Below, in pieces: positions 21,412 to 33,299 of a DNA stretch of 64,000 nt. The stretch is from assembly GCA_035048495.1 (NCBI GenBank), contig CM068548.1:4784714-4848713 (forward strand). The letters are read 5' to 3'. A program made the translations under genes and the position numbers. A model generated the notes under the pieces. That model was not told the DNA's origin, ran no database searches, and worked only from the letters and a program-made list of their open reading frames with translations. Source of the stretch: Euptelea pleiosperma. Taxonomy: Eukaryota > Streptophyta > Magnoliopsida > Ranunculales > Eupteleaceae. Position 1 is the stretch's first letter. Each line of letters opens with the position of its first letter.

Positions 21412-24400
21412 TCATGTTGACTTGATAATGGGCAATTCCTTAGATTGAGACAATTCTTCTTCTTTAATGGCTTCTCCCTCGTCTGGAACACTAGTTCTTT
21501 CTCCCTCACAGGGTCCATAAGTCCAACAACAAACAAGAAAATAAAGAAAATTAATTGAACTCGCGATGGTAAGAAACCAATAGTAATAATCATAGTGACC
21601 CTTGTTAAGGTTACTTGAAACCCAACTCTCCTTTCCCCCTCCTTTAGTAACATCATCCACAATCCTTACGAGAACACCTACTATTAGGTTCGCAATAGCC
21701 ATCCCTAGTCCAAAAAGAGACGTTCCGATGCTCGACATGCTCCTAGGGAACTCACAGTAATAGAACTCCATTTGCCCTACTGCATTGAAAGCCTCAGCTA
21801 AGCCAAGAAGGCAATATTGTGGTACTAGCCACATAGCAGACATGTCCAGCACAGCATTCGGATTTTCCAAGAATCCTTGCCGGATTGCATTTCTCCGCCG
21901 AGCATTCTCAACTATTGCCGACACAATCATGGCCAAGGTCGAGAGTACTATTCCGATTCCCATACGTTGTTTATGGCCAATACCACGTGGGTTTCCGGTG
22001 AACTTTACCATTATGGGAAGGATTAAGCGGTCGTAGATGGCTACCCATATTGCTATAGTGGCGATCGTAAACATTCCGAAGGAGCCTGCTGGAATTTCGA
22101 ACTTTGAGTTTATGTGTCTATCCATGCTTTTTGCCTGGAGTAATGGGAACGATTGTTGGCTCATGTTCACAGCAACCATGATTCCAGTTGACCACATGGG
22201 GATCACTTTTATCAATGATTTTAGTTCTTCTACTTGCTCCACTGTGCAGACATTCCATGGTTTTGAAGCTGACCCATCAGGGTTTAAGTCATTTTTAGGA
22301 TCTCTAATGATACAAGCTTTGTTAAGAAACCTGGAGACAATCAATGTAGACAAAAATACTGACATCAAATACAGTTAAATGTTTTTTCACTCGTATCAGG
22401 GCTTGATTTGGATTCAAAATCTATTCATATAACCAAGATGAGTTCAAAAACTGTGGTCGATTAAGCAAAATGAGCTCTGAAAGAATCGAAATGGGAGTTA
22501 AAAAACACTAATCCCATAGAAGAAGAAGCGAAATGGGAGTGACGAAAAAAATACTTACGAGCTCTGGAAGAAGCAAAATGGCCGTTTTGAAAATAGCATT
22601 CCTAAAGCAACATCAGCAAGGCATTGTTTAGCCTAATACCTTTACTTCGATGGTATTTAACGATCGTCAAAGTTTCAAATTTCGGCGAAACTCTTGAAAT
22701 TTTGGTTTTGAGCTAGACCGAAATCGAAATCCCAAAATTTCGGCTCTCTTCTACAGTTCAGTATTAATTAGAAAAAAGATAATTATAATAGCCATTATAA
22801 TGATTTAAAAGTTTCACCTGAAAAAGGATTCAAAATCATACCGGTGACGACCGCTAGCTAACCTTTATGCCATTATAATGGTCCTTTGTAAAACTTGATT
22901 AGAACTGTTACTTATAAATCCATAATTACGATAATTTTAATGGTGATACCTTAGTTTGTAAGTCGGTCTGACGAGCTTTGAGTCCTTGTTGTGATGGTAA
23001 CATCCATCTGAGTTGTTCGGCGGTAAAGCGAGACGTCTGTTTTTTATGGCGGCCACAACCACTTGAGCAAACCCAGTAAATAAGCTCCTGTTGGCCATCA
23101 CCTTAATATAGAATGAAGAAGCCAACATGAAGAGACTAGCAGACAAGAACATGAGAATGACAGGAATTCCAAAACCAACTTTCCATCCCATGTGATCTTG
23201 AATGTAAACAATGACGGTAAGCGAAACCAATACCGAAACTGCAGCAGAAGCATAATACCAGTTGAAGAAGCTCTGTAAGACCCTTTCAGAATTGTTTTTT
23301 CCATCGAATTGATCTGCACCAAAAGCTATAGAACATGGCCTAACGCCACCAGCTCCAATGGACATGAACACAAAAGCGGAAAATAGGAGAGCGAGTTGGG
23401 GTGACGTGGCCGGTTCGCAGTTTCCGGAATATATGTTGCAGATGGGAGGCTTTGCTTGTGGAATCATGGTTGTTAACCATAGTAGAATCATCCCCTGTGA
23501 TAAAAACAAAGAGTTTTTCTTGATAATATGTGATCGTTTACAAGCAATTTCATAAAACCAGGTCTTATATAAAACACATTAGGGTGCACCCTATGGTCTG
23601 AAGACTCTGAACCCCATGATTTTTCTACTACTCATGGATCAATTGATGGGGTTGCACATCAAATATTTCTCTCTTGACATAATTTTGTTAAAGAAAAAAC
23701 CTAAATTAATTAATCATGCTCTTAATTGATTAATTGATTACTCTGATGAACAATAGTTTTAAAACTTGACGAGTTGACTCAGAACTCAATTAACGCGATA
23801 TGACCTAGTTAAATACTTAGATTTCGTCTAGACCCTGGGCTACGCAGGTCTGCCTCTTATGATTCAATGGAGTCTACTCCATACAAGTCAAAATAGTAGG
23901 ATTTTCTCATTTTTCTAATTAATGATATTGTAGTCAAAAATAATTTTTTTTTGTTTAATATTTTAATGACTCAACGAGTGGACTCGTGAGTTACCGAGTC
24001 AATTTGACTCAACAAATTTTCCATTCAGTTCTTAGGCTTCTAAACAATGATTGGAACTTGTGTTGTCCACTGGCCAAACTGTCATGTTGATTGTAAACTA
24101 ATAGAAGGTTGGGTACCTCTATGGGCACACACGTCTTTCAGCTGGGCACCCACGTTTTGGACGAAAAAAAAAATTACCAAACAACCCTCCCCGGTTTGGT
24201 TACCCACCCCACCCCTTCTCATTCTCTCTCTCTTTCCTCTCTTGGCCTTAGCCCCCATGGTGTTGAACTACCGTAGGGGCTAAACGCAGAGAAAGAGAGA
24301 GAAGGAGAGAGAGAGAGAGAGAGAGAGAGAGTTGCAGTAGAGAGAGAAAGAGATAGGGAGGGAGAGAAGACGAAGGAGAAGGGGTGGGGTGGGGTGGGGT

Positions 24401-25028
24401 GCCCAAACTGGTGGGGAGCATTTTTCTCCCGTGGGCGCCCGTAGATTTTCCCTAGAAGGTTTAGTTCCCTTGGGATCAAAAAATAAGTTTATCAAGACAA
24501 AATAATTTTGACAAATAAAAATATTAAAAAATTAATAAATAAAAAAGGATTCAACAAAGAAATTTGCAGACCAGAAGGCTGGCGATGGATCCGAATGCGA
24601 TTACCCGAAACCGACCCAAGTAAGAATCTGAAATGAAAGCCCCAACCGTGGGAGTGAAATTGGATACAGCTCCCCACAAGGATAAAAAACTCGTTCCCGT
24701 GGCGATGTCCATGTGATACCCTCCCATTAAGTACAAAATCATATTCGGCATAAGCCCATAGCTTGCAACCTTTTCAAACGCCTCATTCGCTGCCAAAATA
24801 TTAAAAAAAAAAAAAATCAGAAAAATATGTATGTATGTGTGTATGTATGAATGTATGAAGGAGATGGATGGAGTGATCACCTATGATAAAGGGCATAGTT
24901 TTAAAACCACCCTTTCTCTTGGTTGAACTTGAAACCTGTTGGGGTGTCTTCTCTGGATCTAAAGAAACCTCCATCGTCGTCATAGTCGTCCCTTCTGCAA
25001 CCAACTGGTTTCTCACACTCTTGTCCAT
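21412..25028 (-). CDS. NPF1-type nitrate/peptide transporter (NRT1/PTR family)
   Basis: Proton-coupled transporter of the major facilitator superfamily, expected in the plasma membrane. Four exons: 25028-24881, 24789-24572, 23494-22950 and 22330-21412. All introns are GT..AG, and the total is 1830 bp or 609 aa, normal for the family. After a hydrophilic N-terminus, TMPFIIANEAFEKVASYG contains the ExxEK motif (Glu52, Glu55, Lys56) linked to proton coupling. PNMILYL, GAFISDSYLGRF and SIGAGGVRPCSIAFGADQF follow as in NPF proteins. The C-terminal exon has QMEFYYCEFPRSM and ends in an acidic tail. Wording is closest, from memory, to subfamily NPF1 (Arabidopsis NRT1.11/NRT1.12, low-affinity nitrate carriers of phloem companion cells). 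The substrate is inferred, since NPF proteins also carry peptides and hormones. Introns 2 (1.08 kb) and 3 (0.62 kb) hold GA repeats and AT-rich DNA. No break was seen. Confidence 0.95.
23495..24571. repeat. NPF intron 2 with (GA)n microsatellite
   Basis: A (GA)n tract lies at about 24296-24331, followed by AGAGAGAAAGAGA and GGGGTGGGGTGGGGTG (24380-24400). Flanking GGGCACCCACGTTTTGG (about 24145) and an inverted-looking GGGCGCCCGTAG (24434) hint at a decayed TIR element. I could not define its ends. Confidence 0.5.
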
Positions 25029-25097
25029 TAAAACAGAGTCTGAGAGAACTTTGTTGTTGAAACTTGAAACTTCTACTTAAAACGGACAATTGCACCA

Positions 25098-25106
25098 CTA
25101 TTTATA
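25098..25106 (-). promoter_or_regulatory. Likely TATA box of the NPF gene
   Basis: The minus strand reads TATAAATAG 70 bp before the ATG, in an otherwise mixed stretch. Spacing suits a 5' leader of about 40 bases. Confidence 0.5.
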
Positions 25107-26820
25107 TTTATATTTAGTGGGGTCGGGACCTATAACTCCTGCAGCTCTACTCGGTGGTTGTTAGTCCTGGTCACATGGTCTTCTACGTCGGCAATTACGT
25201 GACGGACAGAACGATTATATGGTTACTCGCGCGAGTACAAGGATACTCGGTGGTTCTTTATGACTGTGACGACAAAATGTGCATTATGTGATACTCGTGG
25301 CGGTAATAATAAGTATGGGACAAGGTGTTCACACAAAAGAAATAGATAAGAGCCCTCCGGAGAATTCTTTTTGGGCCTGCAGGCCACACCTATAAAAACG
25401 CCACGTGCCATAATCTAAGAGATCAATGATATATGTATATGTTTGACCCATCCCTAGGAGGAACTATAGACCGAAAATCAGCCTTATTGGTAATTTCAAG
25501 ACGTTGGATCTTAGGTGTGGCAGCTTTGAGTGTTTTTTTGAAGGCATCAATCAAGCTGATTTTTAGGTGTGGCAGCTTTAACTCCAGGTTTCAGGGCAAT
25601 GGCCCTCACGGGAGAAAAAATTTGCTGGTCCCCACGACCTTCAAACTTTGAAGGTCCCCTCCCAAAATGTCTGCCACGTACTCTATGTTAACCACGCTCA
25701 ACCAGCTAACCAAGGGTTTAACGTGAGTTGGGATTAGGCCTTGACGTACGTGTCAGACATTTTGGGAGGGGAACCTTCAAAGTTTGAAGGCCTCACGGTG
25801 TGGATTCGGCCCTAAGGTGTGGCAACGGGTTGGTTCCAATTTGGTTACTAAGGTGCCTAGAACCAGAACCAATATTATCAGTTCTTATTGGTTTGTGTTC
25901 CTATTGGTTCCGGTTTCAAACCGGTCGGTTCTGGTGTTAGGTAGATCGGTTCCAATGTTGATAATGTGACAATTTTAACACTGTTGTTCCAATATCAAAC
26001 TACCTACAACCAGAACACTGTTAAAATTGTTATATTATCAAGATTGGAACCAATGTACCTGGAACCGGAATCAGTACTTCGTTTCGAGTTCTGATTCCGG
26101 TTCTTATTTAGTCGGTTCCTAAAAACGTGGAATTGGAAAAGGGGTTTTCAGTAATTAACACCCCTACTCAAGGATGTTACAAAGAGGTAGGTTTCTTTCA
26201 TTTTTTTTTTTTATTATTTTAAAATACGAAAAGATGATTTTTGGTTACGGGTAAGATTTTTGCCACATGGAAGAAAAATATTAGGCTAAAACTTGCTATC
26301 TGGGACGGAGATAAAAGGGGGAAATAAGTGAAACATCAGGTCCACCGTCCACCAATTCTGAGCAACATGTTGAAGCGCCGATTATGGAGACTTTATACCC
26401 TGTGTCTGTGGAAAAAGTTACTTCAAATTTAAGCCACAAGCCACAAGCCAACCCTATCTTTGGAGTTATGAAGATTCAAATAAAATGGGACTAGTGGAAG
26501 GGACCACAAGGACTAGTATTTCTCCAGAAACGCGTCAGACAAATGGATGAGACAGCATACGGCTTGACAATGGGTTCGAAAATGACTCCGAAACGCGTTT
26601 TCTATAAGGGTCACTCTAGTCTAGAGGCGCCTACGTCTTTCCGCTGGGACAAATATGCTCCCAGTTTCGGCATCCACTCTCTCTCTCTCTCTCTTAGCAG
26701 AATTACAGTAGAGAGAGAAAGACAGAGAGCGACCCTTTTTATAATTTGGCAATCATAGAATCCCGGATCCCCACTAATTAATGCATGAAATAAGTCTCTC
26801 AAGTAAAATTTTGATGACAT
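25107..26820. other. NPF upstream intergenic DNA, TE relics only
   Basis: Besides the foldback at 25638-25790, 25.81-26.17 kb is a decayed relative of the GGTTCCGG element at 44373. It has repeated GGTTCCAAT/GAACCAGAACC words and an ACACCCCTA end. A short CT tract lies at about 26680-26694. No gene is seen. Confidence 0.5.
25638..25790. mobile_element. Foldback MITE, CCTTCAAACTTTGAAGG ends
   Basis: About 43-bp inverted repeats: CCTTCAAACTTTGAAGG then TCCCCTCCCAAAATGTCTG, and the complement at the other end. They enclose about 65 bp. The extreme termini are themselves palindromic. No clear duplication was found. Confidence 0.65.
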
Positions 26821-26822
26821 TG

Positions 26823-27137
26823 CAATATGAGCCATGTGGCACAATCATAGAGGACTCTGACTGTATAGGTGTTTTTCCAATCCTTAGGTGAACCTACAAA
26901 CCAAAAATTGAAATTGAGCTTGATTAGTGATTTCAAGCCTTTGGATCTTTGTACGTCAAATAATGGTCAATCATGCTCAAATTCCCACGGTCAAAATCAA
27001 CCCATGAAAATAATTCAAATCGAACTCCTAGAAATCACTAATCCAGCTAATTTTTGGTCTGTATCTCTATCTACGGTTGGACCAAACACCAATATGGCCA
27101 GAAATCTCTAAGCACATGCCATGTGGCTGATATTGCG
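26823..27137. mobile_element. CCACGTGGC-core foldback MITE, copy a
   Basis: It begins GCAATATGAGCCATGTGGCA and ends TGCCATGTGGCTGATATTGC. Inverted arms of about 110 bp carry the family words CTGACTGTAT, CCTACAAACC and TTAGTGATTTC. The middle has ATGGGTTGATTTT-type wording. The ends are mutated and no clean duplication was found. Confidence 0.75.
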
Positions 27138-27218
27138 GTCGGTTAGCAACTTTGCTTACTGATGCCGGTCAGGGAAGTTCAGTTGTACCTGAGTAAAACT
27201 CCGCTGATCTTTGATGCC

Positions 27219-27510
27219 TACAATATGAGCCACGTGGCACAATTTTAGAAGACACTAACCGAATGAATATTTGCCCAATCACTAAGCGGACCTACAAACC
27301 AAAAATCATCATGATTAATGATTTCTAAGCATTGGATTGGAGTAATTTTGATGGGTTGATTTTAAGCTTGAGAATTTGAGCATTATTGATCAGGGGTACA
27401 AAGATCCAAAGGTTTGAAACCACTTATTCAAGCTGATTTTTAGTTCTTATGTCCACCTAGGGATTGGCCAAACATCAACACGGTCAGCGTTCTCTAAGTG
27501 TGTGGAGTTC
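27219..27510. mobile_element. CCACGTGGC-core foldback MITE, copy b
   Basis: The left arm is intact (TACAATATGAGCCACGTGGC, ACCGAATGAATATTTGCCC). The right arm is readable to CAACACGGTCAGCG but lost beyond it. Same core as copy a, 80 bp away. Confidence 0.7.
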
Positions 27511-27659
27511 AGCTTGCCTCACCGATTTGGCTGAGGAGATGCCTCAACCCCCTATCATGTTGTGACATATGGAGGGTCAGGGCTACGCAACAGCTACCTA
27601 AACAGTAGGTTACTTCTAAAATCTTATTTCTCTCTTTTTTTTTCCTAAAATTAGTTGTT

Positions 27660-28315
27660 TCTTTCTTCGGAAAATTTCTAAAAAGAAAATAAACTTTAAT
27701 CTATTTACAAAAAAGAATACAACTTTTCGCAAATCCCAAAAAAGAAAACGAGGTTTTATTACGTGGCACATGTTTATCAAAAAACGCCCTTTAAAAGGGC
27801 GTTTGCCAGTAAAAAACGTCATTTTAAAGGGCGTTTTTCAGTAATAGACGCCTTTTTAAAAAACGTCTGTCAGATCTCTGACAACTGACAGACATTATTT
27901 TAAAGGACAGACATTATTTTAAAGGGCGTTTTTTGATACCCAATTTTTACTCCCATTTTGGCGTACCCAGAAGATGAATCAATGGCTGATTTTTGGTGAG
28001 GATGATCTCTACGGTGAGGAGATCATCCTCACAAAAATTCAAATCATTCCGATATTCGTAGATTGGTTTAAAAGTTGAGGAATTATGGACGTTTTTTAAA
28101 ATTTCTCAAGAATAAACGTCCTTTAAAAGGGCGTTTGTCAGACGTGTCAGCCATCAATCATTCGTTAGTCAGTCGGCGACTGATTGGACTGACAGCAGAC
28201 GAAACGCCCTTTCAAAGGGCGTTTCGTTTTCTTTTTTGGGATTTGCGAAAAGTTGTATTCTTTTTTGTAAATAAATTAAAATTTGTTTTCTTTTCTGCAA
28301 TTTTCCGTTCTTTCT
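27660..28315. mobile_element. Large foldback element with AAACGCCCTTT palindromes
   Basis: Arms of about 90 bp (27660-27752 and 28226-28315) are inverted copies containing AAAAGAATACAACTTTTCGC. Inside, the near-perfect palindrome AACGCCCTTTAAAAGGGCGTT occurs in several forms (27785, 27820, 28118, 28202). A direct repeat GACAGACATTATTTTAAAG is also present. The middle (27935-28080) resembles the interior of 30406-30783. Open frames here are artefacts of the inverted repeat. Confidence 0.7.
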
Positions 28316-28327
28316 TTTATGTAAAAA

Positions 28328-28725
28328 GGGTCGGGCTCCGTTGACAGGTGAAAAATGACAGGATTCTGTACATGGACACAATATAAGCCACGTGGCATAT
28401 TCTTAGAGGAATCTGACCGTATGGATGTTTTTCCAATCTCATGGTGGACCTAGAAACCAAAAATCAGCCTAATTAGTGATTTATTGGCTTTGGTTTGGAC
28501 TTATTTTCATGGGCTGATCTCAACTGTGGGAATTTGAGCAGTATTTGAGGTACAAAGATCCAACGCCTATAAATCACTAATCAGGCTGATTTTTGGTTTG
28601 TAAATCCTCCATGGGATTGGACAAACATCCATACTGTCAGATTCCTCTAAGAGTAAGCCACGTGGCTTATATTGTGTCCCTGTACAGAATCTGTCATTTT
28701 TTCACCTGTCAACGGAGCCCGACCC
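28328..28725. mobile_element. Mutator-like MITE, GGGTCGGGCTC ends with CCACGTGGC core
   Basis: 398 bp with inverted arms of over 150 bp starting GGGTCGGGCTCCGTTGACAG. It is flanked by a perfect 9-bp duplication ATGTAAAAA (28319-28327 and 28726-28734). The inner part of each arm is the CCACGTGGC core found elsewhere without these ends. A 9-bp duplication with long arms points to the Mutator superfamily. Confidence 0.88.
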
Positions 28726-29451
28726 ATGTAAAAAACTTTTCTTTGTCAAATCTTACAAATTTAGAGCGAAGTACTGTTCTATGTACTTCTTTTATTCCAT
28801 GGAACCACAAGTCCACTGCAACTATTCTTTGCAACGTGACAATGCCAATCACAATGTGGCAGACGACGAACAGGAATTGCAGGGGGGATGGGATGGTGGG
28901 GACGACTCCATCTTCTGCGTGTTAGGCAGCCTCTCCCTCACATCGATCCCTACCATTTTCACGGTCGCCACTAAAAGCAATCGAGGTGCTGGAGAAGCTA
29001 TGATCTCTGACTTCAAGAGGGTAACGTTGGTAGTTGAGAGGGGTATTGGGTTTCACTTTCTGTGCTTTCTTTGCTGAACCATCAAACAGAATTGGAGAGA
29101 GAGAGAGAGAGATAAAACGAAAGTAATAAATAAGGAGACAGGAGAGAGAGAAAAGGACTGTTACCAAAAAACAAATTCTTAAACCAAAACTGTTTATCAT
29201 GGTTACCATTCACCTCCCCTCCACATTTCACCACATGATAGGTGGTTGAGTCATCTCCTCAACCAAATGGGTGAGGAAAGGTTTTTCGCGCTAGTAACGC
29301 TTGTGGGAGACCTCACGCAATGTTCATCATGACGTAGGGGCCCATGATTTGATGGGAGAATACTTTAAAAATGCTGTGTATTGACTATGGATGAACGTTC
29401 ATTGATTGCGTGACGACCTCTCGGTCAAGCATTGAGTGAGGCAAAATTCAC

Positions 29452-29856
29452 GAGTAAAACTTGTGTCACAAGATGTTGTGACCGAAGACGGTCACAGCAC
29501 TCAATACGAGCCACGTGTTATACTATTAGGGACAACGACTGTATGGATGTTTGGGCAGTCCCTCGATGGACTAGTACACAAAACATCAGCTTGATTAGTG
29601 ATTTCTAACTGATTCTATTGAAGTTATTTTCATGGGTTGATTTTAACGGTAGGAATTTGAGCATTATTAAGCGTTATTTGGGTGCATAAATCCAAAGGTT
29701 TTAAATCACTAATCAGGCTGATTTTTGGTTTGTAGGTCCACCGAGGGACTGGTCAAACATCCATACGGTCAAAGATCTCTGATAATATGGCACGTGGCTC
29801 GTATTGAGTGCTGTGACCGTGTTCCATCACAACATCTTGTGACACAAGTTTTACTC
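29452..29856. mobile_element. Mutator-like MITE, GAGTAAAACTT ends with CCACGTGGC core
   Basis: 405 bp. Arms start GAGTAAAACTTGTGTCACAA and continue into the CCACGTGGC core. A perfect 9-bp duplication AAAATTCAC lies at 29443-29451 and 29857-29865. The empty site GGCAAAATTCACGTTCTC is preserved at about 31421 in the other duplicate. Confidence 0.92.
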
Positions 29857-29944
29857 AAAATTCACCCTCTCTTTCTGTCAGGTGGTGAAAGAGTCTAGAG
29901 CCTAGACAGACAGTGTAGAGAACCAGCCCCTCATCCCCCCGTCC

Positions 29945-30122
29945 GAGTAAAACTTCCATCACACGAAATTGTAAATCACACAAAACACAGCCAATGGTTC
30001 TCGGCACGTACACAAGTGCTTTGCAACGTACCCATTGCTTTTGCTTTTTAGGTGTACGTGCCGAGAACTCATTGGCTGTGTTTTGTGTGATTTGCAATCC
30101 CATTGTGACAGAAGTTTTACTC
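29945..30122. mobile_element. Mutator-like MITE, GAGTAAAACTTC ends, no core
   Basis: 178 bp made of two arms of about 75 bp (GAGTAAAACTTC, CACAAAACACAGCCAATG, GTTCTCGGCACGTACAC) around a short loop. It shares only its first 12-20 bases with 29452-29856. An 8-9 bp duplication (C)CCCCGTCC flanks it. The corresponding uninterrupted site is near 31490-31505. Confidence 0.85.
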
Positions 30123-30405
30123 CCCCGTCCTGCTTTTCTATTTCTTGCACGTTTCAACTATGTTCTCAAGTGATCCATCATTTCTCCAATCATTCAATCA
30201 AAAGACACCAAGGGATTGTGCGTGTAGATGGAAGAACATATCTACACCCCAAACCACATAAAAAAAAACCTCTTTTTGTAGGTGGATCAGTATTCCAAGC
30301 GTTGCGAGCCAAACAACCATATTAAAAACTAGGGTTTAGCTAAACCCAAACACCCCCAAGGGTGTCCAGATACTAGTTTGCCAAAATATTAATGCATTTT
30401 TTCAA

Positions 30406-30783
30406 GGGTCGGGCTCAAGGGACCCCCATATCTGACCCCCATCTTGGCATACCCACGTAGAAGATGAATCAATGGCTGATTTTTGGTGGCGATGATAACC
30501 TCACCGTATAGATCACCCCAACAAAAAATCAGCCCATTCTGAAATTTCGAACCCCATCAAATGTGGTTTTAAAGTTACACGGTTAAAAATCGACGGTCCA
30601 TAATGCTTCAGCTTCTAAACCAGTCTATGAATATCAGAATGATTTGAATTTTTGTCAGGATAATCTCCTCATCATAGAGATCATCCTCACCAAAAATCAG
30701 CCATTGATTCATCTCCTACGTGGGTACGCCAATATGAGGGCCAAAAAAGGGGGTCAGAAATGGGGGTCCCTTGAGCCCGCCCC
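30406..30783. mobile_element. Mutator-like MITE, GGGTCGGGCTCAAGGG ends
   Basis: 378 bp with TIRs GGGTCGGGCTCAAGGGACCC and the complement at the other end, with one change in the outer 11. Flanked by a perfect 9-bp duplication TTTTTTCAA (30397-30405 and 30784-30792). The interior has a second inverted pair (GATGAATCAATGGCTGATTT and its complement) that also occurs at about 27975. It lacks the CCACGTGGC core. Confidence 0.88.
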
Positions 30784-31234
30784 TTTTTTCAATTACAAAT
30801 CCGAATTGCTAACTAGCTAGTACTGCAGATTCAAGGGTCAACCGACTCAACCCTCGTGCAAATGGTCCAAAGCCTTAAGTCGGATGTCTGAACACAATCC
30901 CTTGTCTGGTTGATTTTTGTGTCATGCGCTCCTAACCCCACTTAACTGACTTGGCTGGTCACGAGAAATTTTCTCCATCCCTACATTTATGAGCATTAAT
31001 TACTATAAAGACGTGATGGGAAATAATAATTTGCCATTATTGACTGAACGCGGCCTTCATTAATTGTACCTTGCCCAACAATAATTTGCTTTGGAACTTT
31101 AAAAAATTGGAGAAAGATAAAACATTTGTGCTCACGCAAGGCAGGACCTAAAAAAGGCTTTCTACAAACTAAGGAGCTATCACCACATGAGTAAATCTTT
31201 GACGCCGGATGTCGGTAGTCAAAGTTGTTGACAG

Positions 31235-31300
31235 ACCACAGTTTGAGCCACGTGGCACACTCCTAGAGACCACTGACCTATAGCCAAACAATGAATTAAT
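31235..31300. repeat. Half-arm fragment of the CCACGTGGC core
   Basis: Only one arm remains (GAGCCACGTGGCACACTCCT..GACC), sitting between the two segmental duplicates. Confidence 0.5.
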
Positions 31301-31317
31301 GGGCGAGATGCTAACTA

Positions 31318-32450
31318 TGATGGGGTAACATGATAATTCTTTAAAAATGCCGTGGATCAAGTCTTCCTGTATCCGTCCTGTGCTTGCGTGACATCCTTTG
31401 GATCAAGCATTGCGTGAGGCAAAATTCACGTTCTCTTTCTGTCAGGTGGTGCAAGATTCTAGAGCCTAGACAGGCAGTCCAGAAAACCAGCCCCCCAAAT
31501 CTCCTGTCCTGCTTTCTAGCTATTTCTTGTTCGTTTCACGAGTGATCCGTCATCACTCTATCATTCAAATCAAAAGACACAAAGGGGTCGTTTGGTTGCA
31601 GGAAAAAGTCTATATAGAATAGACTATGACTCACAAGTAAAACCTTGTCTTTGGAAAAATAAATTTTTACACCCCAAAACACATTAAGGGCCTGTTTGGT
31701 ATGTGAGAAAAAGAGTTTCGATGGCGAACATTTAGCCAGGCGAATATTATCTTGGCTAAATATTTGTTCATATCAATATTTAACAATGTTTGGTACATGT
31801 ATAAGCTAGCTTACTTCATTTTCTTTCAATTTGAGTGGGTCCCACATATCAAAGTAAGTCAAAAATGGGTTAGGCGAGTGTGGGAACCACATATTATGTA
31901 GAAGGATAAAAAAAAGTCATTTTTATCTTTTTATATATTAAAAAAATTATTTTTATTGAAAATAGTGATTTTTCCGCTAGAAAATAAAATTTTCCCACCA
32001 AAGCTTAATTGGCGTGAAAATATTTACATAAGGGGGGGAGGTGATCAAATGTTTTCCCGCTGTGGCAGACAAATTTGTGGGCCCGACTAGATATTCACCA
32101 GGGGCAAGTGGCTGCCAAACGCACCTGGGCGAATATTAGCACACGCAAATATTTTATTTTTCCACCGCGGTACGTTACAAACAGGCCCTAAAAGCTTCTT
32201 TTTGTAGGTGGATTTGTATTCCACATGTTGCGAGCCAAACAAGGGCATTAAAACTAGGGTTTAGCTAAAACCAAACCCCCCCGCTGAAGCCTGAAGCCTG
32301 AACTTTGAAGATTGAACACAATCCCTTATCTAGTTGATTTTTGTGTCATGCGGTCCTGCCCTGTCCCCACTTATTGGTTGGTCTCCCAAATTTTCTCCAT
32401 AAATATATTTATGAGCATTAATTACTAATAAGACATATGGGAACCTATTC
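31318..32450. repeat. Segmental duplication, copy 2
   Basis: Same-direction partner of 29340-31030. It lacks the three Mutator-like MITEs of copy 1 but carries a TAA-flanked MITE (31688-32188) absent from copy 1. Similarity resumes exactly after that insert. Confidence 0.85.
31688..32188. mobile_element. PIF/Harbinger (Tourist-like) MITE
   Basis: 501 bp with TIRs GGGCCTGTTTGG..CAAACAGGCCC and a 3-bp duplication TAA (31685-31687 and 32189-32191). Copy 1 of the duplication shows the unoccupied site near 30257. Confidence 0.85.
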
Positions 32451-33299
32451 CAAGACGGAATTGAATTCACGCGATATTTGACACCCATGTGAGTTTCCTA
32501 GCGAGGAATATGATAGTTATAGATTGAGGCTTCACCACCGTTGATGCGTCCCACCTAGGAGTTTCTCAATATGAAATGTTGACCTAATTGTATGAACACG
32601 GCCACTCAACTTGTAGACTACATGTGAACAGTTTGTCGTGGTTGTATATACAAAAGTGATGGACGGCTTGATCATTAGCAGTGTTGTGGGGATAGGTGGC
32701 CTCATTACAAATCTTGCTGGTGGATATGAGGTAGCAAATGCTGCTCTCAGCGAGTAGTGATCCTAGTTGTTAAATTCGCAATTAATTCATGAATTAATTA
32801 CTTTTAGGTGGTATATATGTCTATATGGACAAACACATAAAAAAATATGAATAACTCGCGATTTTATAGAGGTTCACGAATAGAACGCGAATATGCCTTT
32901 GTAGCGATTAATTCGGTCAATTTAATCAAGTTGCAAAATAATGAAAGAATGATTAAAATAAAATAAAAAACCTCTAATGGTCCCTACGGACCCTGCCCCC
33001 TTTCACTCTTATGAATATTAGAATTTTAGGTATATTTTGTAAGTTTAACCATAGATCTAAGATATGGAAAAGTATGTATTATTAGGAATTTTGAGAAAAT
33101 GCATACATGTTATAGATACGAAGTGTTGTTAATTTTATTTCCTTACTTGGTTGCGGATGACCCAAGTTGAGTTGAACTAGACTCATCTTCACTTGGTTTG
33201 CAGAGAGCTCAAGTTTAAGTTGGACTGGTTACTTTATATCATTCCCCAAGAAGGGCTTCGGAGGGAACGGTGGATTTGAAGGGTGATGACTGGGTCGGA
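32451..33299. other. Unassigned intergenic DNA
   Basis: AT-rich in the middle (32.76-33.15 kb). Some words near 33170-33235 are promoter- or LTR-like but no ends can be set. No coding signal. Confidence 0.4.

Larger units (their letters stand above)
29340..31030. repeat. Segmental duplication, copy 1
   Basis: It matches 31318-32450 in the same orientation. Shared words include TTTAAAAATGC.GTG, GAGGCAAAATTCAC, TCTTTCTGTCAGGTGGTG, CTAGAGCCTAGACAG, TCAAAAGACAC, CTTTTTGTAGGTGGAT, ACTAGGGTTTAGCTAAA and GAACACAATCCCTT. It is longer than copy 2 because three MITEs inserted here after duplication (29452, 29945 and 30406). No gene is recognised in the shared sequence. Confidence 0.85.

Noticed and set aside
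28593..29077. Frames of 98-110 codons between MITEs
   Set aside because: They start inside a foldback arm, overlap each other and show no conserved motif.
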